A stretch of DNA of 64,000 bases from Aquila chrysaetos chrysaetos (GCF_900496995.4 NC_044005.1:17737363-17801362), one strand, 5' to 3'. Positions 50,001-63,044 are shown, counted from the first letter of the stretch. The notes: generated by a model from the letters alone, not told the origin. Numbers and translations: made by a program.

Positions 50001-51552
50001 GTTCTCCTTTCCCATTCTCCAGACCATCATCTTCCCATCTTCTTTCCCATCTTCTTTTTGTTGCCATCTTTTTCAGATGAAAAGACTAACATTTTAGCAC
50101 AGAAAAACCACCAGCAAGTTAGCAAGTTGGGAGTCTTCAGTCCAAGGCATGCTTTGATTGCAATAACTACCATAATTTTCTTTTGAATTAACAGGAGAAT
50201 AGAAGTGTATATTCCAAAACTATCAATTTCAGGCACCTATGACTTAAAGAAGATGTTCGTGAATCTAGGTGTAACTGATGTGTTTTCTGACCGGGCTGAT
50301 CTGTCTGGAATCACAGGAAGTCTTGATGTGAAGGTTTCAAAAGTAAGTCTGTCAGCAGAAGCAATGGTCTATGGATTCCTCAACACCCAATTGTCTTGCC
50401 CTAAGCTAAGTAGTGAAATTTTACTTATGGCTAGGGCTGGCTGATACTCTGAACTAGAACATTTAGCTGGTAAAGTAACTTCAGACTTTCTTGAACTTCT
50501 CCAAGATCTGGAGATAAGGGTACCGTCTTTGGACTGACAGGCAAAGGTTGGGAGGGGTGTAGCATTTGTCCCAGAAACTAAACACAGTCCAGTTTCTGCA
50601 CATGAAAGGAGTGCCCATGGATATCTGTACTGGGGATGCCTTGCATCAGCATATCTAGCAGAAAAGTGGCCTTTTTTCTAATATGTGCATTCTATAATTT
50701 TAAAGGATTTTAAAACTTCTGCTGCCATTGAAGGCCCTGATGAGTGCTAATCATGTAAGATGGACCAGACTTGAGGAAAACATCCTGTTTCTGAAAATAA
50801 CATGAAGAGAAACAGATAATGTGAAGAGAAACAGATAAAGTGAAGAGAAAGATTAGCATTCTTACAGCCATTCTGAAAGCAGCAATTACAATGTTCTAAC
50901 ATTTTGGGGCTAGTAAAAAAAAAAAAAGATTAAAAATGCCGAACAATAATTTTTTAAAAGAAATTGGTATCAAGGTTGAATTTCTACTGGCTAAACTGTA
51001 ACGCACATGCTGTTAGGGAAACATACAGAGCAGTTCCGGAGCCCAACTTCCTTTATCTCTGAAATTGTCATTCCTTGTGAATTTGCTTGAATATTCTACT
51101 TTCAACTTATTCCACAAGGTGTGCAGTCCTTAAGGTCTGTGTTGGATATACTTGTGTTGAGGAACTCTAAATGTGAGAATACTTGCTTATTGAGACAACA
51201 TTGCTAAAAAAACCACCATGGGCTATAGTGGCCTTATTCCTGGTTCCTGGCCTACCAGCCATTTTTATGAAAGGCAGTAGCTGAATTAACCTAGTGCTAA
51301 TTTTAATCATTTCACACCTCATACTCCACATACGTTAATTCTTGCTCTATTTCATTGTAGGCTGCTCACAAGGCCCTGCTGAAGATCCATGAGAATGGCA
51401 CAGAGGCTGCAGCAGTCACTGGCACAGATTTTCTTCCACATTCTGTTCCTCCTGTTGTTAAATTCAACCGTCCATTTTTGCTGTTGATTGTTGATCAATA
51501 TACTCAGAGCATTCTCTTCATGGGAAAAATTGTAAACCCAACTGAAAAATGA
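47084..51552 (+). CDS. Serpin C: clade A serpin, alpha-1-antitrypsin-like loop with predicted P1 His, 422 aa
   Basis: Coding exons are 47084-47741, 49243-49513, 50195-50342 and 51361-51552, with GT-AG introns and phases 1, 2, 0. There are two adjacent ATGs (47084, 47087); the second aligns with the other paralogues, so the protein may be one residue shorter. Signal peptide [16 protein letters not shown]. Landmarks: [77 protein letters not shown] (394-398), FMGKIVNP. N-glycosylation sites NLT, NST and NKT. The hinge is intact (ENGTEAAAV, 370-378). The loop has the same length as human alpha-1-antitrypsin and a similar Pro-X-Ser core, but P1 is predicted His386 (CAT 51439-51441) with Pro385 and Ser387. 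A secreted inhibitor; target unknown. Confidence 0.95.
49740..49753 (+). repeat. poly(C) tract, 14 nt
   Basis: C14 in intron 3 of serpin C, likely variable in length. Confidence 0.85.
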
Positions 51553-51852
51553 CTGGTCGGTGGGTGGTCTTAGTGATTTGAATTGCATTCTTCATGCTAT
51601 TATAGTTCAATGTGATTAAAATTATATCAAAACAGTTACTAACAATTTTCTTTTTCCAAAGAAACAAGAGTGTGATCATTCTTAAGAACACTGTTCTTGC
51701 TTCCTCCTCCAGTAGAAAGTAACCACTGAGATACACCTATTCATGAATTATGAAGAATTTTATAAATCAGCCTTTTAATGACCAGTGTATGCCATCTTTG
51801 AAGAACAAGGTAAGTATCCAGCTGAGAGAATCAGTTTAAAACATTTTAAGTA

Positions 51853-51858
51853 AATAAA
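51853..51858 (+). promoter_or_regulatory. Candidate polyadenylation signal for serpin C
   Basis: AATAAA in TAAGTAAATAAAGATTG, about 300 nt after the serpin C stop, with no earlier AATAAA. Spacing is reasonable for a serpin 3' UTR. Confidence 0.5.
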
Positions 51859-54779
51859 GATTGAACAAAGAGGCCACTCCTGAATTGTGAGTAGAAAGGA
51901 TGGAAAATGCTGAGGTTTGCTCCAGCTGCTGCCAGCTCTCACCAGGTCCTGGTGCTGGAGGGCTGATGTGGAAATTTAACATACAAACTCAATCCACTCA
52001 GGGATATCTTAGTTCTTCTCTTCCACATGGGTGTCAATGATGGAGAAAGGTCATGTTGTGTTTCCATGAGAAAATGATTGCTGACCTCTCTGAGGATGTC
52101 TGTGCCAATTTGACATCTCTCTCCTAATGCAGCCTTATGGATCCAAGGCAGTGTCAAAATCCAGAACCAAGGCTTGGCACTTGTGAGGATCTGGAGCACC
52201 AAGAAAAGGCATGTATGCTGACAGAAACACAGCCACTCTGGTGTGGTGTCAGCCTGACTCCCTCCTTGTTCCATCCTGAGGAATCAACAGCAGATGTTTA
52301 ACAGTAGTAAAGGTATTTAACAGTGATCAGGGTTACAGCAGAATAGACTTAGGTTAAAAAAACCCAGACCCTTCTCAGCATGTTGAACCTCATACAGTTT
52401 CTTTAAAAATATCATGTTAAGTGATCAGGAGTTTAATTTTTTAAATCAGAAGTTTGAGTCTATAGGGTCATGAGCGCAATTTGATAATAAAGCAGTTAGT
52501 TAGTACCCAAGAAGGAGCTACTCTGTAGAGTCCAGCCTCTCCAAGGCAACTGTTACCTGCCCATACCAGTCTGTGCAGTTATAGCATTTGCCTTGGGTAC
52601 AGGATATTCAGGAATATTCATGTTCAGATCCCTCCCTTTCCTGAAGGCAGACAATCCCATACCTCCAACATCCTAAACTCCAGGCTGGTCAGGCTGATCC
52701 CTGTGAAAGGAGAGCTAGGATTGGACCTGGAGCGTTGGTAAGGATATTTGCCTGGAAGATGGAAATCCAGGTCTGCCCTTCCCTGGATGGAGAACGGGTT
52801 TGGCAGATAAATTGTAATGAATTCTCTGCAAACTACACTGTTGAGTGGGTGGTGGCTGAAGCAATGATATCTTGTGACATTGGTAGGGCTTCTAGGAAAA
52901 GGAAGGCATAGCTTCAAATCACACATTGGGGAAGTCAGTCACTTTCAGACCAGGCCTAGGCACTTCCTTTGAAGGTCAAGTCTTTTGCCATACTCTCCTT
53001 TGTGACATTCACAGCTGATGGCATCCACTCACATTGTGTTGGCTTCTCTGAGTCCCACTTTAACGCAGCAAACTCTCCACAAGCATCCTATGTGGAAGCA
53101 GTGGCTAAATCAGAGCTCGGGAACTTTTTAGTTGGCTAGACACCGAAAAGGTGCTACTGGCATTGCTTTATAGATTTAATCTTGTGTTTCATTAGCAAAT
53201 AGAAGTTCAGAAGGGATGGGGTATGAATACCTGGAAGGGGTAAAACAAACATTGAGATTGGTTATATCCCCAGAGTTTACATCTATGCTAGTAAATAAAA
53301 TGCTCCAAGGTCTGTTCTTTAGCCATGAGGTCAACTGGCTCACCACAGCTCATATCCATGTTGCTTAACTCTGACACTGCAAGACATCTGGGCTGCTTAT
53401 TGGAAATACCCACTGGCCTGTGCTAACTGCAAAAACATGCTTAGGACTTCTTCAGAAGAATCGTAGCTGGCATGAGCAATACCTCTGTCTGAAACTGTAC
53501 TAAAAATGTAAGAATATGAGTGCCTGCAGGCTGATGGCCAGGCCTGTGCCACAGCACTGCTCAATGTACTATTAGAAACGGAGCCAGAGTGACCAACTGA
53601 GGGGGTGGGAAGCTGTCACTCTGTCATTCAGCCCTATAAGCTCCCCCTCTGATAGTAATCTGCCTTTTTTGAATGACACTAAGTTCCAGGTCATGCTGAT
53701 AGGCCTTCACCAGCTACTTCCCAAAAATGAGGGAACTGAGGACCCTTTTCCCTTCTGTGGAATAAGATTAGGCAGTTCAGGAAACACCCTTCAAAACTGC
53801 TGCAAGTCACAAACTGTGAGACTCCCATGTACTTCCTATGGATGTGTTTTGTTGTTTTCTTCTGATCAGTCCTGTGCATTTGCTGTCACAGTAACTGTGC
53901 TTGCTTATTTTCAAAAGGCTGCTCCTCATTAAGGGTTTGTGCTGGTCCTCAGATTATACAGCAATGCTTTAATGATGTTGATATCTGAAACACTTCACAG
54001 ACGAGCACATAGAAACTATCATGAAGCGTAAAATATGCAAGTTTAATTCTATTACATTGTAATATAAATGAACTTAAATACAATTTAAAATGTGATACAA
54101 TTTACTGTGGAGGCATAGCCACTGTCCATTGTCCATGTCCTGCCCCAGTCTTTAAAAATGTTGAAACCAAGAGTTTTATTATGAACCAGAAATTCTGTCA
54201 CTGGTTTGGGGACCTGACAGTTTTTTGGCAGATGTGCAAACTGCTTGCTATGTACTGCCCTGACTCTGCAAACTGGAATTAGATGGCAGAAAAAGGCCAT
54301 TGCAGAGTCTCCTTTGGCAGCTGGATCCCCCCACTGAGAAAGGCTCAGCACCCAAGGCCAATGTCATGCAGCTCTCCTTCCAACGACTGTGCAGGGGCAA
54401 GCAGAGAGGGAGGTGATGAAGTGCACAGCTCCCCACTCCTTGAATCTGACAGTAATGTTAAATAAAGCAGACCATGACTGCAGTAATACCACTGCCAAAC
54501 TAGTGCTGAATCAGAGATGTAACCAGATCCCCTGTGATCAATTCATTCTTGTAGACAGTGCCAGACCAAAGGGAAACTTGTATTTTTTGATTGCTAAAAA
54601 TTTTTAGAAATGGTTTTACTGACAGATCAGAAAGACAAATGTTGCTATAACCTGATAAAGTAATAACTATAGAAGGTCTCAAAGGGCCAGATGGGATGAA
54701 TTTAGGAATTGTTTCTGGCATGGTACCCAGATGTGAAATCTATTTACAATTAGATCAAGAAACCTTGAATTGGCTTTAC
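51859..54779. other. Intergenic, nothing firmly supported
   Basis: Unique sequence between serpin C and pseudogene 3. A CAGATGTTTAACAGTAG string at 52290-52306 resembles the HNF1-like block of the serpin C promoters, but no donor or CTTAAT accompanies it, so I do not call a promoter. Confidence 0.4.
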
Positions 54780-57025
54780 TTTTGCTTTACCCACGACTGC
54801 ATGCAATGCTCCTTTGCTGCACTTGAGCCTGTTGTCCCTGGCTGTCAACAGTCCAGTGGCCACAAGCAGAACAAGAAAACTAAGCACCACAGGAGCAGCA
54901 TCCCCACAAGGGAGACCCTTTTGGGTCCTGCCAATGGATAGTCCCCAGCAACATGGACTTTTCCTTCTGGTTTTACAGGCAAGTGACTGCCCAAGAACTT
55001 GGCAAGAGCATTTTCTTCTCACTGGTCAGCATCCCTGCTGCTTTTGCCCTCCTGGCCCTGGGCTCCAGAGCCACGAGCCAGGCTCAGTTGCTGGAAGGGC
55101 TGGCCTTTAACCTCACAGACACTCAGGAGGACCCACCACTTTTCTATCATTTATTTTAATTCTGGGAGTTATACATCATCTCTAAGTTCTTGTACCATTA
55201 TACTTAATTAAGTTTTTTGGTCTGTAGTCTTAACTACTTGAGTTTGATGTATCTTTTGGAAAAACAAATTCAAGCTAAGATTCAATTTGAGAGCAAAATT
55301 TTGGTCTTGCAGTCCATCAAGTATTACTTATTTTTTCCCCTTTTTTATTCTAGTGATTTTTAAATAACTTATAACAACTAGTTTTGAAAAGCCTTGGCAG
55401 TGTCAAGCAGGTCTACAATTCCAATGTCTTCATCTGGGAACTTTATGGAAAATATATCAGTAAAACCTGAGATGAGCTCTCAGTGAGAGATTACCCATCT
55501 TGAACATTAAAATGCTGGCTGATTGACTCCAATGGAATTCACATGAGGCCTTAAATGCTTGTATGCTCTTGGAAACACATTTTCTTTCAGTGCTAGGAGA
55601 TTAGGTACAGACAAAGCAGAAAATTTAAAATATTGTTTTCTGCAAACTGATGAAAGTGATTATCTGAGGTGAAAAGTCTGTTATGAGAAAAGGAATCACA
55701 CCCTGGTAATAAAAGAACTTTATTTCTTTCTGAGATGTAACACAGAAGAAAATAATAAGATTATTTGATTCTGTTTATACAGCTTTCATCTAGCAAACTA
55801 TAAGTTCATATGAAATTTTAGTTCAGAGATTCCTATTGCATTGGTGAAAGAGGCTGAAAACAAAGCAAAAAAGAATAGTTTCTATTCACAGTTTTGTCAC
55901 AGACTTTTTGCTTAACCTTCAGCTTTTTTCTTTCTGTCAGTCATGCTTTTTTTTGAAGTGGAGCCAGAATAACTTTCCTTATCTGAGGAGAAAATGATGA
56001 GTATTTGTAAGACATGGACATCATAGTTGGGCTGCCCTTTACAGAAATAGATAAAAATACAGAGAGGATTTGATTCTTATTCTAGTTACAGAAATTTTGC
56101 AATGATGCCAATCTCCTGATTTTAATGGAGTTATTTATGTCAATAAGTTTATTTATATGAAATTTTGCAGACAGACCTTCAGTGGTACATCTTTATAAGG
56201 CAACAAGAAATGGCTGCATGAGGATTTATCATGCAAAGTTCACATTTCTCTTGCTCAATCCTTATCATCTTGCTGATGTTTTGTTTCCACAGCCAGAAAT
56301 CCTTTGCCCTGGAAAACCCAGAAATATAACTTGCAAAGCTGGCATATACTAACCTGACAACCAAGTAGGAACAGGAGTAAGTTAATGATATGGGATGAAA
56401 CTCCTCCTGTAAGGAGGAACCAAGACATATTGCATAACTGAGCAAAGTCACTGGCAGACAGTAGTGAAAGAGATAATTGAATTATTCCTTAATTCCTTCC
56501 ATATAGACCATTATCAGGCCAATGGGAAAAGCACATCTGTCAGTCCTTTATATGACTTCCCTGGCTCCTGGAGCAGGAGTCCCTCTGTCCCAGCCACTGC
56601 TTATCTAGAAGCATCCAGCTCCATACCCTCCTCTGTGAAATTCCCCTGGATGGATCTCCTTCCTGCGAAACTCTGCACAAACTTTCCAGTTTAGCCTCAC
56701 ATTTCACAGTGACATCTGTTCTGGGGACACAGCCATTTGCACTAACAAACAGGAATGTGCAGAGAAGTAACAAACTGCTTTCCCTTCCCTGGGTTCTCAC
56801 AGATGCTGCCATCTGGGAGGTGTGCTGGTGATACCCATGTGTGGTGATTCAGCCTCATATTCCATTGCATTCAACAGGAGACACTCGTGTTTTCCAATAG
56901 TCTCTATTTCTGGCACCTATGACCTAAGGGAGATTTTCAAAGGACTAGGTGTGACTGATGCATTCATTAACCATGCTGATCTATCTGGAATTGCTGAGAA
57001 GCTGATTGCTTTGAAGTTTGCAGAC
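54780..57025 (+). pseudogene. Serpin pseudogene 3 (closest to serpin C)
   Basis: Exon 2 homology spans about 54800-55135 and follows serpin C closely (GGAGCAGCATCCCCACAAGG, then GTCCCCAGCAACATGGACTT). The signal peptide region has deletions and no usable start. Homology breaks off abruptly after Asp-Thr-Gln-Glu-Asp, leaving about half of exon 2. Exon 3 is absent. Exon 4 is well preserved from 56878 after acceptor TTCAACAG (ISGTYDLREIFKGLGVTDAF, then ADLSGI), but its donor GTAAGT is replaced by CAAAAA at 57026. Exon 5 was not found before serpin D. Confidence 0.88.
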
Positions 57026-58425
57026 AAAAATTGTCATTTGTGGGTCTGATGTAGCTGCTGGTCTTAACCTTGCCTAGGAGGAGACTTGGGTGAGGGTCGG
57101 AGGAGCTGGTGCCTGGGAGTGGTGAGCAGGGACAGCAGCAACTTTCTACTCTCTCCCTGACATTCTGAGTGCTGCTGCTGCATGTCCTGGGAGAAAATGG
57201 AGGAATCACTGCAGAAACTCTGCTGTTCCCAGCAGTTCCTCACTGAAAATAGTACCATCCTTCAGATGGTTAGACAAGCATTAGGGCTGGGCTGAAAGAT
57301 TCATGCTATCTATGTAGGCAGGCCTAGACTTGAGAAAAATATCTTGTCTTTGCTAGAGTTAAGCAACAACATACTTGCTGCTGCTGAACCTTGGTCATTT
57401 TACATAATATTGCAATAAACTTTCTGGGTACTTGCACACATCATGAAAAAAAATATCTCTGTGGAAATACATTCTGACAAACTCTGCTTCTATCTTGTAG
57501 GAGATAGTAGCACTATAGTGGGTAGATTCCTATGTGTAGATAAACTGTAGATTTACCTGAGGTGAAATCATGTACATTCAATGGAAATAATTAGTCATTG
57601 CTAATTGGGATGAGTGCCATGCATCTCATCCTTAAATAACCTTCTAAATAGCTAAATTGTGCCTATTTCTCTCAGCTCCCTCTGAGAGGGATCCCAGTGT
57701 AAGTCACATATAGTATGTATATAAATCATGCCTATCCTATTCGTATGTAGCAAAGGGTTAAGAAGATGTCCTCTCTTCTCCCCAGCTAACATTTTGCCAT
57801 GGTAACAATTGCCCATTTCATTCTTCCATTTGTTTTCTTATTTTGGCTATTTTTCAAGCCATGTTAATACTTTGCTTTTCACTTCAGTAGTTTCTAAAAT
57901 ACTCATCAAATGTCTCTCAAAAAGCTAACCAGTGCCTGCAACTATCCTTTATCTAATAATTTAATGAGCCCTTCAAATAATGCCAGTTAGGGCATACTTG
58001 CAGTGTGCGTTGCAGGGCAACGTAGAGATACTGAGCTATTCCTGAACAAACTTGCTGCTGCCTTGGGTATTCAATTAGATGGCATCCTTGCATCAGGATA
58101 CCCCATGCAGAAAGTTCAGTGGGTCAGAGCATCCTTTTTATAAACAGACCTTGCTTTGGCCCTATCTTAGGTTTCCAGTTCTTCTAATATTCTTTCTTCT
58201 AAAGCTCTTTTACCACAGTTATGCCAGACTACCTTGCAAAGCTCTTTTGCCCACAGTTTAGTTCAAGCCCAAGAGTAGCAAGGTCCCTGCTCTTTCTCTC
58301 CCCTCAAAACCCTAGGTGCTGGCATCATTCTGCCTATATGACAGTAAAATAGACTTACAATGTTTGATGTCCAGAAAAAAATATCTTACTCAGTCTTTGC
58401 TTTGCAAATCAATCTTATTTGCTCT
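57026..58425. other. Intergenic, upstream of serpin D
   Basis: No gene, RNA or mobile element recognised. The last 30 nt (TTTGCAAATCAATCTTATTT) already align loosely with upstream flanks of the serpin B and C promoters. Confidence 0.45.
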
Positions 58426-58514
58426 GTTTAATATTTACCAGTGGACATTAACTTAATACTACCCAGCAGAACAAATAATAGGGAAGAAGCACTGTGAAAG
58501 AGAGGTCCAGCACT
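58426..58514 (+). promoter_or_regulatory. Serpin D promoter and non-coding exon 1
   Basis: GTTTAATATTTACC (58426-58439) is an HNF1-like site, weaker than that of serpin B (9 of 12 defined positions). CTTAAT follows at 58452-58457, 12 bp on, exactly the serpin B spacing. Exon 1 ends at 58514 with donor GTAAGTACTA. Intron 1 (58515-60198) leads to acceptor CTTAACAG. The transcription start is not determined. Confidence 0.6.
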
Positions 58515-60215
58515 GTAAGTACTATATTATACTTTCTTAGAAGTCTTTGAATTCACTTTGTCTGTGATCTCTGCCATTTATTGCACAATATTTAATTCTG
58601 AGATGAATCTATTGTGTGCAGTAACTGGAAATTATTTTAGCTTCTGGAAGCATATTCTAAATGTTGGAAGCAGGATTCAGTCAGTGATCCAGCTCTTACC
58701 TATAGTGGCAGGATGACTGAGAGATGAGGTCCAAAATGAGTACTCAACAGTCAATGCTAAAGTGAAGAACAAAACCTTGTCTCTTCTCCCAGAGGAGCAA
58801 ATATAGTTGCAATGTCCTGACTACTCCAGGCTGATGCTGGGCTACTAAGAGTAATGTCCCTGTACCTCTAGTGTGTTTAAAGACCAGGCTACTTGCACCC
58901 AAGTGGCCTCAATGGTAAATTAGTCTCTTTCAAAAGCAGATTTGGGTATTTATGAAAAGAGTACTTGCCAAACCAAAATGAACTACCTCCATTTAGAATG
59001 CCTTTTTTTTTTCCCAGAGTTGATGGTTTTATCCAGCATTTTAGACACACTGAGAACAGCTCCTGTACTCAGCACTTACACAGCTTGTATATTCAATAAT
59101 TTATACTGGGCAGCCAGAAAATGGGGAACCCAGAATTAACAACTCCCTGTGAAAAGTTTGATGTAAGACCTAAACCTGGCATTAGACACACAGCCTAAGG
59201 CAGACCCTGGGACGGAATACCATGCTCCAGAATAAGTATACAGCTGCTATGAACAACATTCAGATTGTGTCTATTTTTCTGCAGGCCACTGCCTACTTCA
59301 TGTTTTTGAATTTCTGTCATTTGAGATAATTTAGGTGAGGCACCCTATGGAGAACATTCTTCTCCAGTATATTTCATGGTTCTTCCCCTGAAAAGGGCAG
59401 AAGAGAGACTGTGGGATTATGTAGTATTTGCTTATGTCAGTTAAAGGAAGAGGAAAGGTCATCAAATTGTGCATACACAGCAAGGCAGATTCCACTATAG
59501 CTTTTCCTAAGCTCTTGAGTCTTGGGCTTTGCAACCTTATGGATAGTTTATGTGCAATAGAGAGAGCCAATAAACTTTCTCGATTTATCCTCAATTTGCT
59601 AAAACATTTAAGGTAAAGTTTTGAAATAATACAGTTCTTGAGTTTAGAGCTGCTACACAAGAGGCAGAAAGATATAAACAGTTTAAGGGGTGAGCATTTA
59701 AATGGATTTCATTCACAGCTACAACCAACATGATCTCTGTATCACTGCAGTGCTTGAAAACCCAAGTCATAACAAGACCATGGGTACTACAGAAACAGAT
59801 CAGCAAAAGTCAGTCTCTGTGCCAAAGGACTTACCAAATACATGGGGGCCAATAGGTGAACTCAGCCATGAACCCAAAGGCACTTAGAAGTGCAATGAGG
59901 CCATGCTGGTCAGAAGCAAGAACTATTTCAGGTGTAATACCTCAAAAAAGCCTACACAACGTCAATTATTTCCTGGTGATATCACATTAATATCTTCCTT
60001 CCTTTGCTCATTGGTCAGAAACTGATAGAACTGGCTAGAAATAGACTATCCAGGAGGCCAAGTAAAAGCGTATTTCTAAATAGAGCAGTAATAGTAAAGA
60101 CTGACATCTGAAAATCATATCTAGAATACAAAAACTATTTTTATGCAGGAAAGAGAAAATTCTCTAGATCTGAAAGTTGCTCTGTTCTTTCTTAACAGAA
60201 CTGTTCAGAAGGAAG

Positions 60216-62536
60216 ATGAAGTCTGCATTGTGTTTGTGTTTGTTGCTTCTTGGACTTCAAGTCCAGGGTCAACATAGGTCCAACCTCAATGATGAACAGC
60301 AGGAACAAAAAATACCCCATTCCCCAGAAGACCATTCCCAGGCTGAAGATGAAAACTTGGCTCATGTCAAGATAGCCCCCAGTAACACTGACTTCGCATT
60401 TAGGTTTTACAAGCAGGTCAGAGAGGAAGCAGGCAACAAGAACATCTTCTTCTCTCCTTTGAGCATCTCCACTGCCTTTGCAATGCTCTCCCTGGGGGCC
60501 AGATCAAACACGCTTCGTCAGCTGCACAAAGGCCTTGCCTTCAACCTAACAGAGATAGAGGAGCAGGAGATCCATGAGGGATTTCAGCGCGTCCTCCAGC
60601 TGCTGAACGACCCTCACCGAGAAGTCCAGTTGAGCATGGGCAATGCCCTGTTCATAGACGATCGAATGAAACTGCTCCAAAAATTTTTGGATGATGTCAC
60701 AAATTTTTATTATTCTGAAGCTATTTCTAGTAACTTCCAGAATTCTTCAGAGGCTATAAAGGAAATCAATAACTACATAGATACAAAAACCCATGGGAAA
60801 ATTGTTCCTTTACTCAAGAAACTTTCTTCAGACACCAAGATGATTCTGGTTAACTACATTTTCTTTAAAGGTGAGTGACAAACATGGGTAGCAGTTATAC
60901 ACATAAGCTCTGGAAGTCTTATCCAGATCTAAGAAATGTAACTTTCTTCACACTGTGAACCTATTCTATCATCTAATTTAAAATATGTCTTTCTACTTTT
61001 AAATGACATAAGGAAATATTTGAAAGCCAGGTATGAAGAATCATTTTCTATATGAGTAAAAAAAAAAAAAGAAAGAAAGAAAAAAAGAACCTGTAGAAGT
61101 ACTGATCAATGTCATATCAATTTTAAGCCAGGTTCAGAGCTTAAAATATTCAGAATGGATAAGGTTGGGAACTTATGATCATTTGTTGAAAGGCACAGGT
61201 GTTTGGCCGTGCAGGATATCGTCAAACACGGATGACACTTCTATGAAAGGAATAAGCCTGGAGCCTGTATAGTGGGAGTCTGTGGAAGTTTTACCATTGC
61301 CTTAGCAGGCAAAGGCTCACGTCTTTTCTATGACAATCCTCAGCCTATATTTTTCTTGTGTGATTTTTATTAGAACCATTGAAATGATGTAAAGCTTCTT
61401 TTCATGGCCAGGGAACAAGCATTCTTAAACTGAGATAGGCTTGTTGTTGCCTTTACAGTTCAAATACAGTATTTTAAGTATCAGCTAATGTGACATGCCT
61501 TTATTAGTCTCTTTTTCAGTTTATTCAATTCTATACTCATTCTTTTGTCAAAAGGCTACTGGGAAAAACCTTTCAAAAATTTGGACACCAGAGATGATGA
61601 CTTCTTTTTGGATGCCAAGAATTCTGTTAAGGTCAAAATGATGCATCAAAAGGACATCTTTAATATCCATAGGGATGAGAAGTTGTCTTGCTGGGTAGTA
61701 GAAATCCCATACAAAGGAAATGCTGCTGCATTGTTTGTTCTGCCTGATGAAGGGATGATGAAGCAGGTGGAGGATGCTCTGCTAAAAGAAACAGTGTTTA
61801 ACTGGATGCAATCACTTGAAGAAAGGTAATCTTTTAACTGCTGCTTTGTTTAAATATTGAAGAGGCCATAACTACTTATCCAGGCAAAGAAAGTAAAGCT
61901 TAGGATGCCACAATGAGTTGCTAAGTACAGCTCTGAGGAACAAGCATTGCATAGTTTCTTTAAATCAGACAAGGTGTCGGGCAATTTTGTATCTAAGGGG
62001 AACCCTATCCTCAGCTCCCCCAGTCACAACAGTAGGAGTGTTACCAGCTGTGAGGATCCTGCACATGGGTACATTGCCCTCAGGAGGCCTGCCTTGAGTA
62101 GGAAGAATCCAGTTCAAAACAAAATACAATTTCTTTTTCTCCAGTCTGGATGATAATTTCCAGCCAGTCACTTTCATAAACCAGCACTGTGGCCCTGCAC
62201 CACTGATCAGACTGTGGCTGGTGGGAGAGGTACCTCAATTTCTGCTTCTCTAACATGGGATTTATTACTGTCTTAGAAAGCCAAGCCTTAGCTCCACGGG
62301 TATTTGGGATGGGTATATACCTGCAACAGCTATTGCATCGAGGGATCTTGCACTAATAAACTCACACTTTTCTTTTATTTTTGAAAAGAAACATCTACCT
62401 GGATCTTCCAAAATTCTCCATGTCTGGCTCCTATGATGTTAAGGGCCTGTTTCAGAAAATGGGTGTGACAGAGGCGTTCAGTAATCAGGCTGATTTCTCT
62501 GGAGTGGTAGAAAAAATCCCTCTGAGCGTTTCCAAA
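60216..62536 (+). CDS. Serpin D: clade A serpin, exons 2-4 present, last exon beyond the window
   Basis: Coding exons are 60216-60870, 61555-61825 and 62389-62536, giving 358 codons in frame with phases 1, 2, 0 as in the paralogues. Signal peptide MKSALCLCLLLLGLQVQG. Landmarks: [87 protein letters not shown]. Intron 4 starts with GTAAGTATGC and no exon 5 is seen by 64000. Intron 4 is 732-1018 bp in the other genes, and here a CR1 of about 570 bp has lengthened it, so exon 5 plausibly lies just outside. The reactive site is therefore unknown. No stop or frameshift in what is visible. Confidence 0.92.
61058..61087 (+). repeat. A-rich simple repeat (A)n(GAAA)n
   Basis: Thirteen A followed by GAAA units in intron 2 of serpin D. 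Confidence 0.8.
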
Positions 62537-63044
62537 GTAAGTATGCAAACAGAGATGTCAATCAAGAGATTTGTCTGCCTCACTTACATGTAGGTTTTAT
62601 CTCCACAAGTAGGCTGATCCCACTTCTGGAGTGTAGTCGTAGCTCACTGATAGTAATAAAGGAAGGAAAGATTAGGGATTAAATAAATGGCTGTTGTTCC
62701 TACAGTTTAATATTAAATTGTTTACTGCATAGAGATCCTGCAATTTGGCTTGAAGGTCTCTGAAGAAGAAAACAGATCTACAAAGAATAACAGGAATAAT
62801 TTCACAAAAAGCTGGTGCAAAGTAATTAATGCATGACAAGAGTCATAGTTATGACATAAGTTTGGGAATAGTCACTCTTATCCTATGTATACACCTTTCA
62901 TTACTGCATTATCTGAGCACATCAGAATTTATATGGACAAAAGACTTGTGGGACAGGGATAGCCCTATTTCACAAACAAGAAACTGGCACACAGACAGGT
63001 AAAGGAATTTCCCTAGTGTCCCAGGGAATATATGCCTTATGTCA

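Noticed and set aside
52290-52375. Possible promoter/exon 1 of pseudogene 3
   Set aside because: Only a short GATGTTTAACAG string matches. There is no CTTAAT at the expected distance and no GTAAGTAC donor.
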